From Flavobacteriaceae bacterium (GTDB lineage: Bacteria > Bacteroidota > Bacteroidia > Flavobacteriales > Flavobacteriaceae), in contig SIHP01000001.1 in the NCBI GenBank assembly GCA_004762155.1, positions 434,001 to 498,000 of the forward strand: a stretch of 64,000 nucleotides of DNA, read 5' to 3'. Positions within the stretch are counted from its first letter, which is position 1. The number at the start of each line of letters is the position of its first letter. Position numbers and translations under genes: made by a program. The notes beneath the pieces were generated by a model. The model had not been told where the DNA came from and made no database searches. It saw only the letters and a program-made list of their open reading frames with translations. Of the stretch, positions 33,599-41,889 are shown one piece after another.

Positions 33599-34075
33599 AT
33601 GATCAAAAAATTAACAGTTATTTTTATATTGATTATTGCTATCATGGCATTTACAACATCAGAAAATAAAAAATACAAATGCATGATTCAAATGAAGAAT
33701 TATGAAGGTGAAGGTGCTTATGTAATTGTTTCTTTATTAAATTCTAACGGAGCATATGAAAAAACGTTATATGTTCAAGGTGATGATGAAGATTGGTATC
33801 ACGATATTACAGAATGGTGGCAATTTCACGGAAAAGTTCGCACAAATATTGATGCTATAACTGGTGCTACTATTAGCGGAGGAAATAGAGCTATAAATGT
33901 AATTGAAATTCCAGACGATAAATTAAACAAAGGCTATAAAATTCGTTTTGAAACAGCTGTAGAAGATCAAGAATATTATGCTGACGATATTGAATTTGAG
34001 TTAACTTCAGAAAGTGTAAATAGTAGAGTTGAAGGAAAAGGATTTATTAGATACATAAGAATGATACCTCAATAA
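33599..34075 (+). CDS. DUF2271 family exported protein with flavinylation-like motif
   Basis: A 158-aa protein with an N-terminal signal anchor (about 4-20). The DUF2271 core has YEGEGAYVIVSLLNSNGAYE, KTLYVQGDDEDWYHDITEWW and a C-terminal KGFIRYIRMIP. DAITGATISGG at residues 85-95 fits the D-x-x-[ST]-G-A-T pattern on which ApbE attaches FMN covalently to the last Thr (T91). This suggests a periplasmic flavin carrier that would pass electrons from the reductase encoded 13 bp downstream (inference). No apbE is in the window. Confidence 0.75.
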   Translation: MIKKLTVIFILIIAIMAFTTSENKKYKCMIQMKNYEGEGAYVIVSLLNSNGAYEKTLYVQGDDEDWYHDITEWWQFHGKVRTNIDAITGATISGGNRAINVIEIPDDKLNKGYKIRFETAVEDQEYYADDIEFELTSESVNSRVEGKGFIRYIRMIPQ

Positions 34076-34088
34076 TAACATAAAAAGA

Positions 34089-36239
34089 ATGACAATTTCT
34101 ATATGGAGATACAGCCACTTAACCCTGGCTGTATCTTCTTTCCTTTTTATACTAATCGCTACTATTACAGGAATAATTTTAGCCATAGAACCTATTTCAT
34201 ACCAGCTAAAACCTTATGCTGTAAACACAACTGAAATTACTATTGCAGAAACCTTAACAGCGTTACAAAACGAACATAAAGAAATTATTACACTACAAGT
34301 TAATGATCATAATTTTGTAAGTGCTTCTGTAATTACTAAAAATGGAAAAAGTGAAACATTTTATATACATCCAAAATCAGGAAAAAAAACAGGTTCCATT
34401 ACACCTAAAGCATTCCTTTACAAGTTTGCAACCAATCTACATCGTTCTTTATTTCTAAAAACTACCGGACGAATTTTAGTTGCTTTTTTTTCTCTTCTTC
34501 TGTTCTTAATTACTATTACAGGAATTATACTAATTACAAAGCGTCAAGGAGGATTTAAACTCCTATTTTCAAAAGTTATTTATGAAAATTTCAATCAGTT
34601 TTTTCACGTTGTTTTAAGTCGTTATTTTTTTATTCCAATTGTAATTATAACACTTACAGGTATATATTTATCACTAGATAAATTTTCTATTTTACCAAAA
34701 ACAACAATCAAACATAATTACAATGCAACTGCAAAAAACAGTACTAAAAAACCCATAACTAGCTTTCGTATTTTTGAAGAAACAAAATTAAGTGAGTTAA
34801 AAAGCTTAGAATTTCCTTTTTCTGATGACAAAGAAGAATACTTTTCTCTTAAACTAAAAACTAAAGAACTTTTAGTAGATCAATATTCTGGGGAAATTAT
34901 TAGCAATCAACAATTATCCTGGACAAAAATAGTCGCGAATTGGAGCTTGTTTTTACATACTGGAAGAGGCTCTGTATTTTGGTCTTTTGTATTATTATCA
35001 ACCTGTTTTGCTATTTTGTTTTTTATCTACTCTGGTTTTTCTATCAGTATACATAGAAGAAAAAATAATATTTCCATAAATAATAAATTCAAAAAAAATA
35101 ACGCCGAATTCATAATACTAGTTGGCTCTGAAGGAAACGAAACATTCAGAACCGCTAACTCTTTTTACAAAGCTCTTTTAAAAGAAAACAAGACCGTTTT
35201 TATTGACAATCTTAACAACTATACAACATACAAAAAAGCAAAAAATCTAATTATTTTTACCTCAACTTACGGAAAAGGTGAAGCACCTACAAATGCAACT
35301 AATTTTTTAAAGCTGCTAGAAAAAACACAACAACCAAATCAATTAAATTATTCAGTAATAGGTTTTGGTTCTTTAGCATATACTGAGTATTGTAATTTTG
35401 CTATAGAAATAGACAATAGACTAAAACAAAATACCAATTTTACAGCAACAACACCATTAATTAAAATCAATAATCAAAATTTTAATGAATTTAAGTTATG
35501 GGTTTTAGACTGGAACAAGAAAACGAACAACTCTTTAAAAGTTAAACAGGAAATCATAAAACCATTCTCTCTCAATAATTTTAAAGTTATCAGTACAACT
35601 AATTTAAATGTTGATGACACATTTTTAATCCGATTACAACCTGAGAAAAAATTGAAATTTTCTTCTGGAGACTTACTGGCAATAATTCCTGAAAAGGATA
35701 ATGTAAAACGACTCTACTCTATTGGAAAAATAAAAAATGATATTTTATTAAGTATAAAAAAACATGAATACGGAGTTTGCTCTCAGTTACTTTTCAACTT
35801 AAATAAAAATGATGTATTAAAAGCAAGCATAGAAAAAAACAAAAACTTTCATTTCCCTGCAAAAGCAAAAGAAGTCATTTTAATTGCTAACGGAACTGGA
35901 ATAGCACCTTACTTAGGAATGTTAAATAATACTACAAAAACTCATGTTTTTTGTGGATTAAGAACCAAAGCTTCCAAAGCTATTTACAAACCTTATTTAC
36001 ATAACAAAAATGTTCAGTATGCTTTTTCTAAGGAAGAAAACCATCAATACATTCAAGATGTAATTGCTCAACAGGAAACACTTATTAGTTCCGTGTTAAA
36101 AAACAAAGGAATGATTATGATCTGCGGGTCTGTTGCTATGATGAACGAAGTCTTAACTGTTTTAGAAAGTATCACCATAAAAAAACTAAACAAAGATTTA
36201 AGTAAATTTAAAAAACAAATAAAAACCGACTGTTACTAA
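34089..36239 (+). CDS. PepSY-TM / flavodoxin / FNR fusion reductase
   Basis: 716 aa. Residues 1-335 are a PepSY-TM unit with four membrane helices and periplasmic PepSY segments; histidines near the helices (NLHRSLFL, FFHVVLSRYF) could bind heme. From about 337 a flavodoxin domain (EFIILVGSEGNETFRTANSF, IIFTSTYGKGEAPTNA) resembles the FMN part of sulfite reductase. From about 490 a ferredoxin-NADP reductase domain has RLYSIGK for FAD, IANGTGIAPYLGML and MICGSVAMMNEV for NAD(P)H. It would drive electrons from cytosolic NADPH to the periplasm, probably for ferric or heme iron. Its end overlaps the convergent gene by 4 bp. Confidence 0.88.
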   Translation: MTISIWRYSHLTLAVSSFLFILIATITGIILAIEPISYQLKPYAVNTTEITIAETLTALQNEHKEIITLQVNDHNFVSASVITKNGKSETFYIHPKSGKKTGSITPKAFLYKFATNLHRSLFLKTTGRILVAFFSLLLFLITITGIILITKRQGGFKLLFSKVIYENFNQFFHVVLSRYFFIPIVIITLTGIYLSLDKFSILPKTTIKHNYNATAKNSTKKPITSFRIFEETKLSELKSLEFPFSDDKEEYFSLKLKTKELLVDQYSGEIISNQQLSWTKIVANWSLFLHTGRGSVFWSFVLLSTCFAILFFIYSGFSISIHRRKNNISINNKFKKNNAEFIILVGSEGNETFRTANSFYKALLKENKTVFIDNLNNYTTYKKAKNLIIFTSTYGKGEAPTNATNFLKLLEKTQQPNQLNYSVIGFGSLAYTEYCNFAIEIDNRLKQNTNFTATTPLIKINNQNFNEFKLWVLDWNKKTNNSLKVKQEIIKPFSLNNFKVISTTNLNVDDTFLIRLQPEKKLKFSSGDLLAIIPEKDNVKRLYSIGKIKNDILLSIKKHEYGVCSQLLFNLNKNDVLKASIEKNKNFHFPAKAKEVILIANGTGIAPYLGMLNNTTKTHVFCGLRTKASKAIYKPYLHNKNVQYAFSKEENHQYIQDVIAQQETLISSVLKNKGMIMICGSVAMMNEVLTVLESITIKKLNKDLSKFKKQIKTDCY

Positions 36240-36733
36240 ACATCTTCAAATTGACTTTTTAATTCTTGCTTTAAAACCACTAAAGAAGTATTAGAGTTGG
36301 TTAATTGTTTTACTATTATTTCTCTTAAGTCATCAATGTGAGCATCAATATATTTCGCCCATTTATATTCCTTAAATAAAGTTTGAATTTGTTTTAACCG
36401 TTGCTGTGCTAATAAAGAATTCATCAAATAAAAATCATGTTCTTCTTCACCTAATATTCTTGAAATCTTGGCTTGTTGTGTTTCAAAATTTACTTCAATA
36501 TAAAACACCTTATCAGCATCATTTAATGGATAAAAGTCTGACCATTTTGCAAAACCAACATAATATTTTTGATTCTTATACGCTTCTATTCCTTTAATTT
36601 TCCAACGACAAGTAGCCACTCTTCCCCAATGATTTGAATAGCGATATACACCTTCATCTGAATACGAATAATAACTACCTGACTTACTTTGAAAATGAGC
36701 TTTTTTATCTTCAAAAAAAGAAATCTCTTTCAT
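36236..36733 (-). CDS. Conserved protein of unknown function
   Basis: 165 aa from ATG 36733 (183 aa from 36787; I prefer the later start because MKEISFFEDKKAHFQ begins a folded-looking sequence while the extra 18 residues do not). YSYSDEGVYRYSNHWGRVAT, CRWKIKGIEAYKNQKYYVGF and AKWSDFYPLNDADKVFYIEV suggest a small beta-rich domain, followed by a helical end. I do not recognise the family. It follows the XRE regulator by 54 bp on the same strand and may be cotranscribed with it. Confidence 0.65.
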   Translation of the reverse strand: MKEISFFEDKKAHFQSKSGSYYSYSDEGVYRYSNHWGRVATCRWKIKGIEAYKNQKYYVGFAKWSDFYPLNDADKVFYIEVNFETQQAKISRILGEEEHDFYLMNSLLAQQRLKQIQTLFKEYKWAKYIDAHIDDLREIIVKQLTNSNTSLVVLKQELKSQFEDV

Positions 36734-36787
36734 TTTAAACTCACAATATGTGTATTTAAAAAAATTGAATTGATGATATGTTTTCAA

Positions 36788-37543
36788 TTATAGGCTGTTT
36801 TTAAGTTTTGCAAATTCTTTTTCTAAAAAATGTAGCTTATCCTCTAGAAGATCTCCAAATTCTGGAACTCTTTTATAAAAAACATATCGGATTTTCCACA
36901 ACTCTTTTATTTCAGAGAACTGAAACCTTTTGTCTTCAATATTTTTATGATCTGCTCTTAAAACAACTTCATTTTTAGTTATATAAAATCTTCTTAACAC
37001 CAATTCTTTATTTATTAAAACTAACGCTAATTCTCCGTTATTTAATTTCTTAACAATAGGTAAAGGCACAAATTCACCAACCACCACATCTTTAGGAAAC
37101 AAACCTTTATCATGATTCGTCATTTCTAAATTCGCTACCGTAAAACCTCTAAATTTTTTCTCTGTATTTATTGGTAACTGAAGTACTGGTAAATCTTTTA
37201 TAAAGTTTTCTTTTGAAAAATATTTTAAATAATCGTTACTGTTTTTTTCTGTAATACAAGGTACTAATGCAAACTGTTCCTTGTCTATTTTTTCTACCTG
37301 TAATGTTAAATCTCCTTTAAACTTCAATAATTTGTTTACAGTTAATTCCGCAACTAACAAATCATCAATAGAAATGCTAAAATGGTTAGCAATTTTAATA
37401 ATTGTTTCTATCTTAGGTTCACTCCTTCCTTCTTCATAAGCCCCTAAAGTGGCTCTTTTTAAATCAAAAACCTCAGCAAAGGCTTGTTGACTCATTCCTT
37501 TTACTCCTCTTATTTTTTTTATGTTTTTTCCGAAAAACGACAT
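36788..37543 (-). CDS. XRE-family regulator with S24/LexA-like C-terminal domain
   Basis: 251 aa from ATG 37543 (258 aa from 37564). The N-terminal helix-turn-helix reads GKNIKKIRGVKGMSQQAFAE and FDLKRATLGAYEEGRSEPK. The C-terminal part (FRGFTVANLEMTNHDKGLFP, GDVVVGEFVPL-like region, NGELALVLINKELVLRR) has the shape of an S24 peptidase-like sensor domain, but a clear Ser-Lys catalytic dyad is not visible. It faces the YbjN/PspA operon across 250 bp that hold several GCTAA/TTAGC sites, including one over its own start. Confidence 0.8.
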   Translation of the reverse strand: MSFFGKNIKKIRGVKGMSQQAFAEVFDLKRATLGAYEEGRSEPKIETIIKIANHFSISIDDLLVAELTVNKLLKFKGDLTLQVEKIDKEQFALVPCITEKNSNDYLKYFSKENFIKDLPVLQLPINTEKKFRGFTVANLEMTNHDKGLFPKDVVVGEFVPLPIVKKLNNGELALVLINKELVLRRFYITKNEVVLRADHKNIEDKRFQFSEIKELWKIRYVFYKRVPEFGDLLEDKLHFLEKEFAKLKNSL

Positions 37544-37626
37544 TTTTGCTAATTTTATTTGCAATTTAAAAAATATTATGTACTTTTACACTAACAATAT
37601 TAGCTAATACTTTTGATTTTTGCTAA
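37542..37626. promoter_or_regulatory. Operator-like array of GCTAA/TTAGC sites
   Basis: The 11-mer ATTTTTGCTAA occurs at 37542-37552 (over the XRE start) and 37616-37626. Between them the perfect palindrome ATTAGCTAAT lies at 37599-37608. A TACTTTTG -7-like element (37608-37615) is placed between the last two. This is a plausible autoregulatory region of the XRE gene and possibly of the divergent stress operon. Confidence 0.5.
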
Positions 37627-37794
37627 AATTTTTAGATAAATTTCAATTAAAAAGAAAAAACCAACCTATTAAAACTAAAAACTATGATACTAATTGCTAC
37701 ACACATTATACTATTAATTTTAGATACTTTTTTGTAATTTTACGAACGCTGAAAAAGAAAAGATACTAAAACTACTAACCAACCAATATTGCTG

Positions 37795-38190
37795 ATGAAC
37801 GTTCACTTTGCAAAAACTAAAAAATTCTTACAAGACCTTAATTACAATATCATTAAAGAAATTGAAACGGACGGGATTTTTGTTATTGAAAAAGAAGACT
37901 TTGGAATTAAAAACCTAATTATAGGAGTTGCTAATCCAATATTAATCATGGAACAATTTATCTTTAAAGTAGCACAACCAAGTGAAACTATGTTTAAAGA
38001 ATTACTACAAAAAAATAGAGATATTATTCATGGAGCTTTTGTACTCGATGAAACAGGACAACGTGTTATTTTTAGAGACACATTACAGCTAGAAAACCTA
38101 GACATTAACGAGATAGAAGCCAGCTTAAACTCTATTGGAGTTTTACTGAGCGAATATTCGGAACAGATTATACAATTTTCAAAATATTAA
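37795..38190 (+). CDS. YbjN-like small protein
   Basis: 131 aa from ATG 37795 (a TTG lies two codons earlier). Helix MNVHFAKTKKFLQDLNY, then IIKEIETDGIFVIEKEDFGI, MEQFIFKVAQPSETMFKELL and FVLDETGQRVIFRDTLQLE show the YbjN/CesT-chaperone-like alpha-beta pattern. A final helix (DINEIEASLNSIGVLLSEY) fits. These proteins often stand next to PspA-type genes and may act as small chaperones or regulators. The PspA gene follows after 6 bp. Confidence 0.7.
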   Translation: MNVHFAKTKKFLQDLNYNIIKEIETDGIFVIEKEDFGIKNLIIGVANPILIMEQFIFKVAQPSETMFKELLQKNRDIIHGAFVLDETGQRVIFRDTLQLENLDINEIEASLNSIGVLLSEYSEQIIQFSKY

Positions 38191-38196
38191 AATACT

Positions 38197-38910
38197 ATGA
38201 ATTTATTCAAACGATTATTTAAAATAGGACAAGCAGAAGCGAATGCTGCTGTTGACCAAATGGAAGATCCTATTAATATGACAGAACAAGGTATTAGAGA
38301 TTTAAAAATAGATTTAGAAAAATCATTAGAATCTTTAGCACAGTTAAAAGCACTAGCTATTCGAGCAAAAAATGACATTGATGAATTAACTACCAAAGCA
38401 GATGATTATCAACAAAAAGCTATGTTAATTTTAACCAAAGCTCAAAATGGAGAAATTGAAAATGCTGAAGCTGATGAACTTGCAAAACAAGCCTTATTAA
38501 AGAAAGAAGAAATCAACCAACAAATTGAAACAACAAAAGAAGAGGCAAAAAGTTTTGATGAATCAGTTGGAAAGTTAGAAGGTAATGTTAACGATATTAA
38601 AAGTACCATTCAAAAATGGGAAAACGAGCTAAAAACATTAAAAGCAAGAGTTAAAGTTTCTAAAGCTACCAAAAATCTAAACAAACAAATGGCTGAATTA
38701 GATAGCTCTGGAACCGTTGCTATGCTGGAAAGAATGAAAAACAAAGTACAACAAGAAGAAGCTTTAGCGGAAGCTTATGGAGATTTAGCTAAAAAGTCTG
38801 AAAACTTAAACGACAAATTAGATCGATTGACAGATACTAAAGAACAATCTGTCGCAGATAACTTGGCTAAACTTAAAGAACAACTAGAATTAAATAAAAA
38901 ACAAGCATAA
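38197..38910 (+). CDS. pspA: PspA/IM30 family protein
   Basis: A 237-aa, almost fully helical protein of the PspA/Vipp1 (ESCRT-III-like) superfamily. MNLFKRLFKIGQAEANAAVD and QMEDPINMTEQGIRDLKIDL are family blocks; long coiled coils follow and ARVKVSKATKNLNKQMAEL is typical of hairpin helix 3-4. It polymerises on the inner membrane to stabilise it under stress. It is the second gene of the operon. No PspBC homologs are seen; the OB-fold membrane protein and flotillin next to it probably replace them (inference). Confidence 0.9.
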   Translation: MNLFKRLFKIGQAEANAAVDQMEDPINMTEQGIRDLKIDLEKSLESLAQLKALAIRAKNDIDELTTKADDYQQKAMLILTKAQNGEIENAEADELAKQALLKKEEINQQIETTKEEAKSFDESVGKLEGNVNDIKSTIQKWENELKTLKARVKVSKATKNLNKQMAELDSSGTVAMLERMKNKVQQEEALAEAYGDLAKKSENLNDKLDRLTDTKEQSVADNLAKLKEQLELNKKQA

Positions 38911-38912
38911 CA

Positions 38913-39650
38913 TTGAACACGCTAACTGACATTGTATTTTCTAGTGTAAACATAACACTAACAATTCTTGTGATAATACTAGTAGTATACTGGCTTATTA
39001 CAATGATATCTGGTATTGACTTTGATCTTGACATTGATGTAGACATCGATGTTGATGTTGACGCCGACATAGATATTGACACAAGCATTGATGGTGGAAA
39101 TGTAGATTTTCATGATGTTGCAAATACTGAAGTAAATAGAGAGGATGTTGTTGGAAAAAGAAAAAAACCTTTAAAATGGTGGCAAATACTCCTTATTTAT
39201 TTCAATTTTGTTGGTTTACCTTTTATGTTTACGTTTACATGTTGGATTTTTATTTGGTGGATGTGTACAACTATAAGTACCACACTAACGCATAGCATTA
39301 ACAACAACTTTGGTTTTATGTTGATGCTTATAGGCTTTTTCCCATCACTATTAGTAACCAAAATTTTCACATCTCCTTTTAAGAGTTTCTTTAAAAACCT
39401 TAACCAAGATGGTGATGAGCCTACAGATTTAATTGGTAGAAAAGGAGTTTGTTTATCTAATATTACCGAACAAAAATTAGGTTCTGCCGAAGTTACAGCC
39501 GATGGCAATACATTAAACATAAATATAAAATCATTGAATGGAAAAGCTATAAAATTCCGAACTCCTATTTTAATCATCAAACAGAGTAATGATAAATCAT
39601 TTTATTATGCTCAAGAATATAAAGAAGATTCAATAAATATAAATTATTAA
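38913..39650 (+). CDS. YqiJ-like OB-fold inner-membrane protein with Asp-rich repeat
   Basis: 245 aa, start at TTG 38913, two bases after pspA; no ATG is available near. TM1 (ITLTILVIILVVYWLITMI) is followed by an alternating acidic/hydrophobic stretch of about 24 residues (DIDVDIDVDVDADIDID inside it). Two more membrane helices lie at about 95-150, and a C-terminal OB/NfeD-like domain (DLIGRKGVCLSNITEQKLGS) is cytoplasmic. YqiJ works with the flotillin YqiK in E. coli, and the flotillin gene follows after 49 bp. Confidence 0.8.
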   Translation: MNTLTDIVFSSVNITLTILVIILVVYWLITMISGIDFDLDIDVDIDVDVDADIDIDTSIDGGNVDFHDVANTEVNREDVVGKRKKPLKWWQILLIYFNFVGLPFMFTFTCWIFIWWMCTTISTTLTHSINNNFGFMLMLIGFFPSLLVTKIFTSPFKSFFKNLNQDGDEPTDLIGRKGVCLSNITEQKLGSAEVTADGNTLNINIKSLNGKAIKFRTPILIIKQSNDKSFYYAQEYKEDSININY

Positions 39651-39699
39651 AAAAATTATTTACCACAAACAAAAATCAATTAAAAACTAATCAATTACT

Positions 39700-41766
39700 A
39701 TGGATTCAATTTTTCAAATCATAGGGTTATGCGTTGGGCTAATCCTTTTTATTGTCATCGTTTATTTTGCTATTATTGCAATGTTCTACAAAAAAGTGCC
39801 TCAAGGTCAAGCCTTGGTTCGTACTGGTTTTAAAGGAACAAAAGTTGCTACAGATAGAGGAATGTATGTTGTACCTGTTTTTCATCGAGTAGAAATCATG
39901 GATATTTCTGTTAAGAAAATTCAAATTGAACGTTTAGGAAACGATGGTTTGGTTTGTAAAGACAATATGCGTGCCGACATAAAAGTTGCCTTTTTTGTTC
40001 GTGTTAACAACGAAGTCGATTTTATTAAAAAAGTTGCACAAACTATTGGTTGTGAAAGAGCATCACATCACACTACTTTAGAAGATCTTTTTGAAGCTAA
40101 ATTTTCTGAAGCTTTAAAATCAGTAGGTAAAAAATTCCAGTTTACTGAACTTTATGAAGCTCGTCGTGAATTTAGAGATGAAATTGTTGACATTATTGGT
40201 ACTGACTTAAATGGATATACATTAGAAGATTGTGCTATTGACTATTTAGAGCAAACTCCTATTTCTTTTTTAAAGGCTGATAACATTTTAGATGCTGAAG
40301 GAATTAAGAAAATTACCGAATTAACAGCTGCACAAAACATTAAGTCTAACTTAATTATGCGTGATGAAGAAAAGGTTATTCGCAAACAAGATGTTGAAGC
40401 ACGTGAAGCTATTTTAGAATTGGACAAACAGTTAGCGGAAAAAGAAGAACAACAAAAAAGAGAAATTGCAAATATTAAATCTCGTGAAGATGCTGAAATA
40501 TTAAAAGTATCTGAAGAAGAACGCTTAAAATCTGAAAGTGCTAGAATAGCTACTGAAGAAAAAGTAAAAGTTGCAGAAGAAAACATGCAACGTCAAATTA
40601 TTGTTGCTGAGAAAAATAAGTTACGTACTGATGCTGTTGAAACAGAACGTGTAGAAAAAGACAGAATGTTAGAAGCTACAGAACGTGAAAGAATTGTTAC
40701 ACTTGCTCAAATTGAAAGAGACAAAGTATTAGAAGTTGAAAAGAAGAACATACAAGATGTTATTCGTGATAGAGTAATGCTAGAAAAAGGTGTGGTAGAA
40801 GAAAAAGAGAACATGAAAGATATTGAAGCTTTCAAAACTGCCGACCGTGAAAAGCAAGTTAAAATAACTACTGCTGAAGGTAATGCTGAAGAAGCTTTAA
40901 TCAAGACTATTAAAGATGCTGAGGCTCAAAAAGAAGCTGCTAAACAAAAAGCAGAAGAATTAAACATTGAAGCACAAGCTCAAAAAGAAGCAAGTGAAAA
41001 AGAAGCAGAAGCTCGTAAAACACTAGCTGAAGCTACTGCCAAAGAAGAAGCTACTATTGGAATGTCTGAAGCACAAGTTATGCATGCAAAAGCAGACGCT
41101 AATGAACGCCAAGGAATTGTAGAAGCTAGTATTATTGAAAAGAAAGCAAAAGCTGAAGCAGCTGGTATCTCTGCAAAAGCAGCAGCTATTAAAGAAGAAG
41201 GTTTAGCAGAAGCAGAAGTTATTAAAGAAAAAGCTATTGCAGATGCTGCCGGAATAGAAGAGAAAGCAGAAGCAATGAAGAAATTAAATGGTGTTGGTAA
41301 AGAACATGAAGAATTTAAGTTACGTTTAGAAAAAGAATTACAAGTAGACTTAGCACATATTAATGTTCAAAAAGATATTGCAGATGCTCAGGCACAAGTT
41401 ATTGGTGATGCTTTAAAAGCTGCTAATATTGATATTGTTGGTGGGGAGACTATGTTCTTTGATCAAATTATTGGTCAGATTACCAAAGCCAAAGGTGTTG
41501 ATAGACTAGTAAAACACAGTAACAACATTCAAGATGTAAAAGATGCTATTTTAGGAAGTGATGACGTAAAAGGAAACTTATTAGGTAAAATTAAAGAGTT
41601 TGCTACTACTTATGGGATCTCTACTGAGGACATCAAAAACTTAACTATCGCAAATCTTTTAGTAGATTTAAAAGATAAAGCTAGTTCTAATGATGAAGCA
41701 AACATGTTTGGCAACTTATTCAATCTTGCCAAAGGATTAGGTTTATCTGATAAAAAATTATCTTAA
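39700..41766 (+). CDS. Flotillin (YqiK-type, SPFH/band 7)
   Basis: A 688-aa membrane scaffold protein. One N-terminal helix (GLCVGLILFIVIVYFAIIAM) is followed by the SPFH domain (about 35-230: KVPQGQALVRTGFKGTKVAT, DNMRADIKVAFFVRVNNEVD, EFRDEIVDIIGTDLNGYTLE). A very long Glu/Lys/Ala-rich coiled coil follows (about 240-560) and then a flotillin-type end. Flotillins organise membrane microdomains. A strong terminator follows. Confidence 0.92.
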   Translation: MDSIFQIIGLCVGLILFIVIVYFAIIAMFYKKVPQGQALVRTGFKGTKVATDRGMYVVPVFHRVEIMDISVKKIQIERLGNDGLVCKDNMRADIKVAFFVRVNNEVDFIKKVAQTIGCERASHHTTLEDLFEAKFSEALKSVGKKFQFTELYEARREFRDEIVDIIGTDLNGYTLEDCAIDYLEQTPISFLKADNILDAEGIKKITELTAAQNIKSNLIMRDEEKVIRKQDVEAREAILELDKQLAEKEEQQKREIANIKSREDAEILKVSEEERLKSESARIATEEKVKVAEENMQRQIIVAEKNKLRTDAVETERVEKDRMLEATERERIVTLAQIERDKVLEVEKKNIQDVIRDRVMLEKGVVEEKENMKDIEAFKTADREKQVKITTAEGNAEEALIKTIKDAEAQKEAAKQKAEELNIEAQAQKEASEKEAEARKTLAEATAKEEATIGMSEAQVMHAKADANERQGIVEASIIEKKAKAEAAGISAKAAAIKEEGLAEAEVIKEKAIADAAGIEEKAEAMKKLNGVGKEHEEFKLRLEKELQVDLAHINVQKDIADAQAQVIGDALKAANIDIVGGETMFFDQIIGQITKAKGVDRLVKHSNNIQDVKDAILGSDDVKGNLLGKIKEFATTYGISTEDIKNLTIANLLVDLKDKASSNDEANMFGNLFNLAKGLGLSDKKLS

Positions 41767-41774
41767 AAAAACAG

Positions 41775-41811
41775 CAAGAGTTTAGTTAATAACAACTGAA
41801 CTCTTGTTTTT
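41775..41811 (+). terminator. Rho-independent terminator after flotillin
   Basis: CAAGAGTT (41775-41782) pairs with AACTCTTG (41799-41806), extended inside by AGTT/AACT, and is followed by a T-run. It may reduce readthrough into the large ATPase gene. Confidence 0.75.
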
Positions 41812-41889
41812 CTCTCTTAGAATTTAGATACAATTCATTAAAAAAATGTCTTGTCTTTTTCATCTAACCATTTTGATTCAAAAAAATAT

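Noticed and set aside
40242..40904. Serine-rich open frames antisense to flotillin
   Set aside because: They mirror the Glu/Lys-rich coiled-coil codons of the sense strand.
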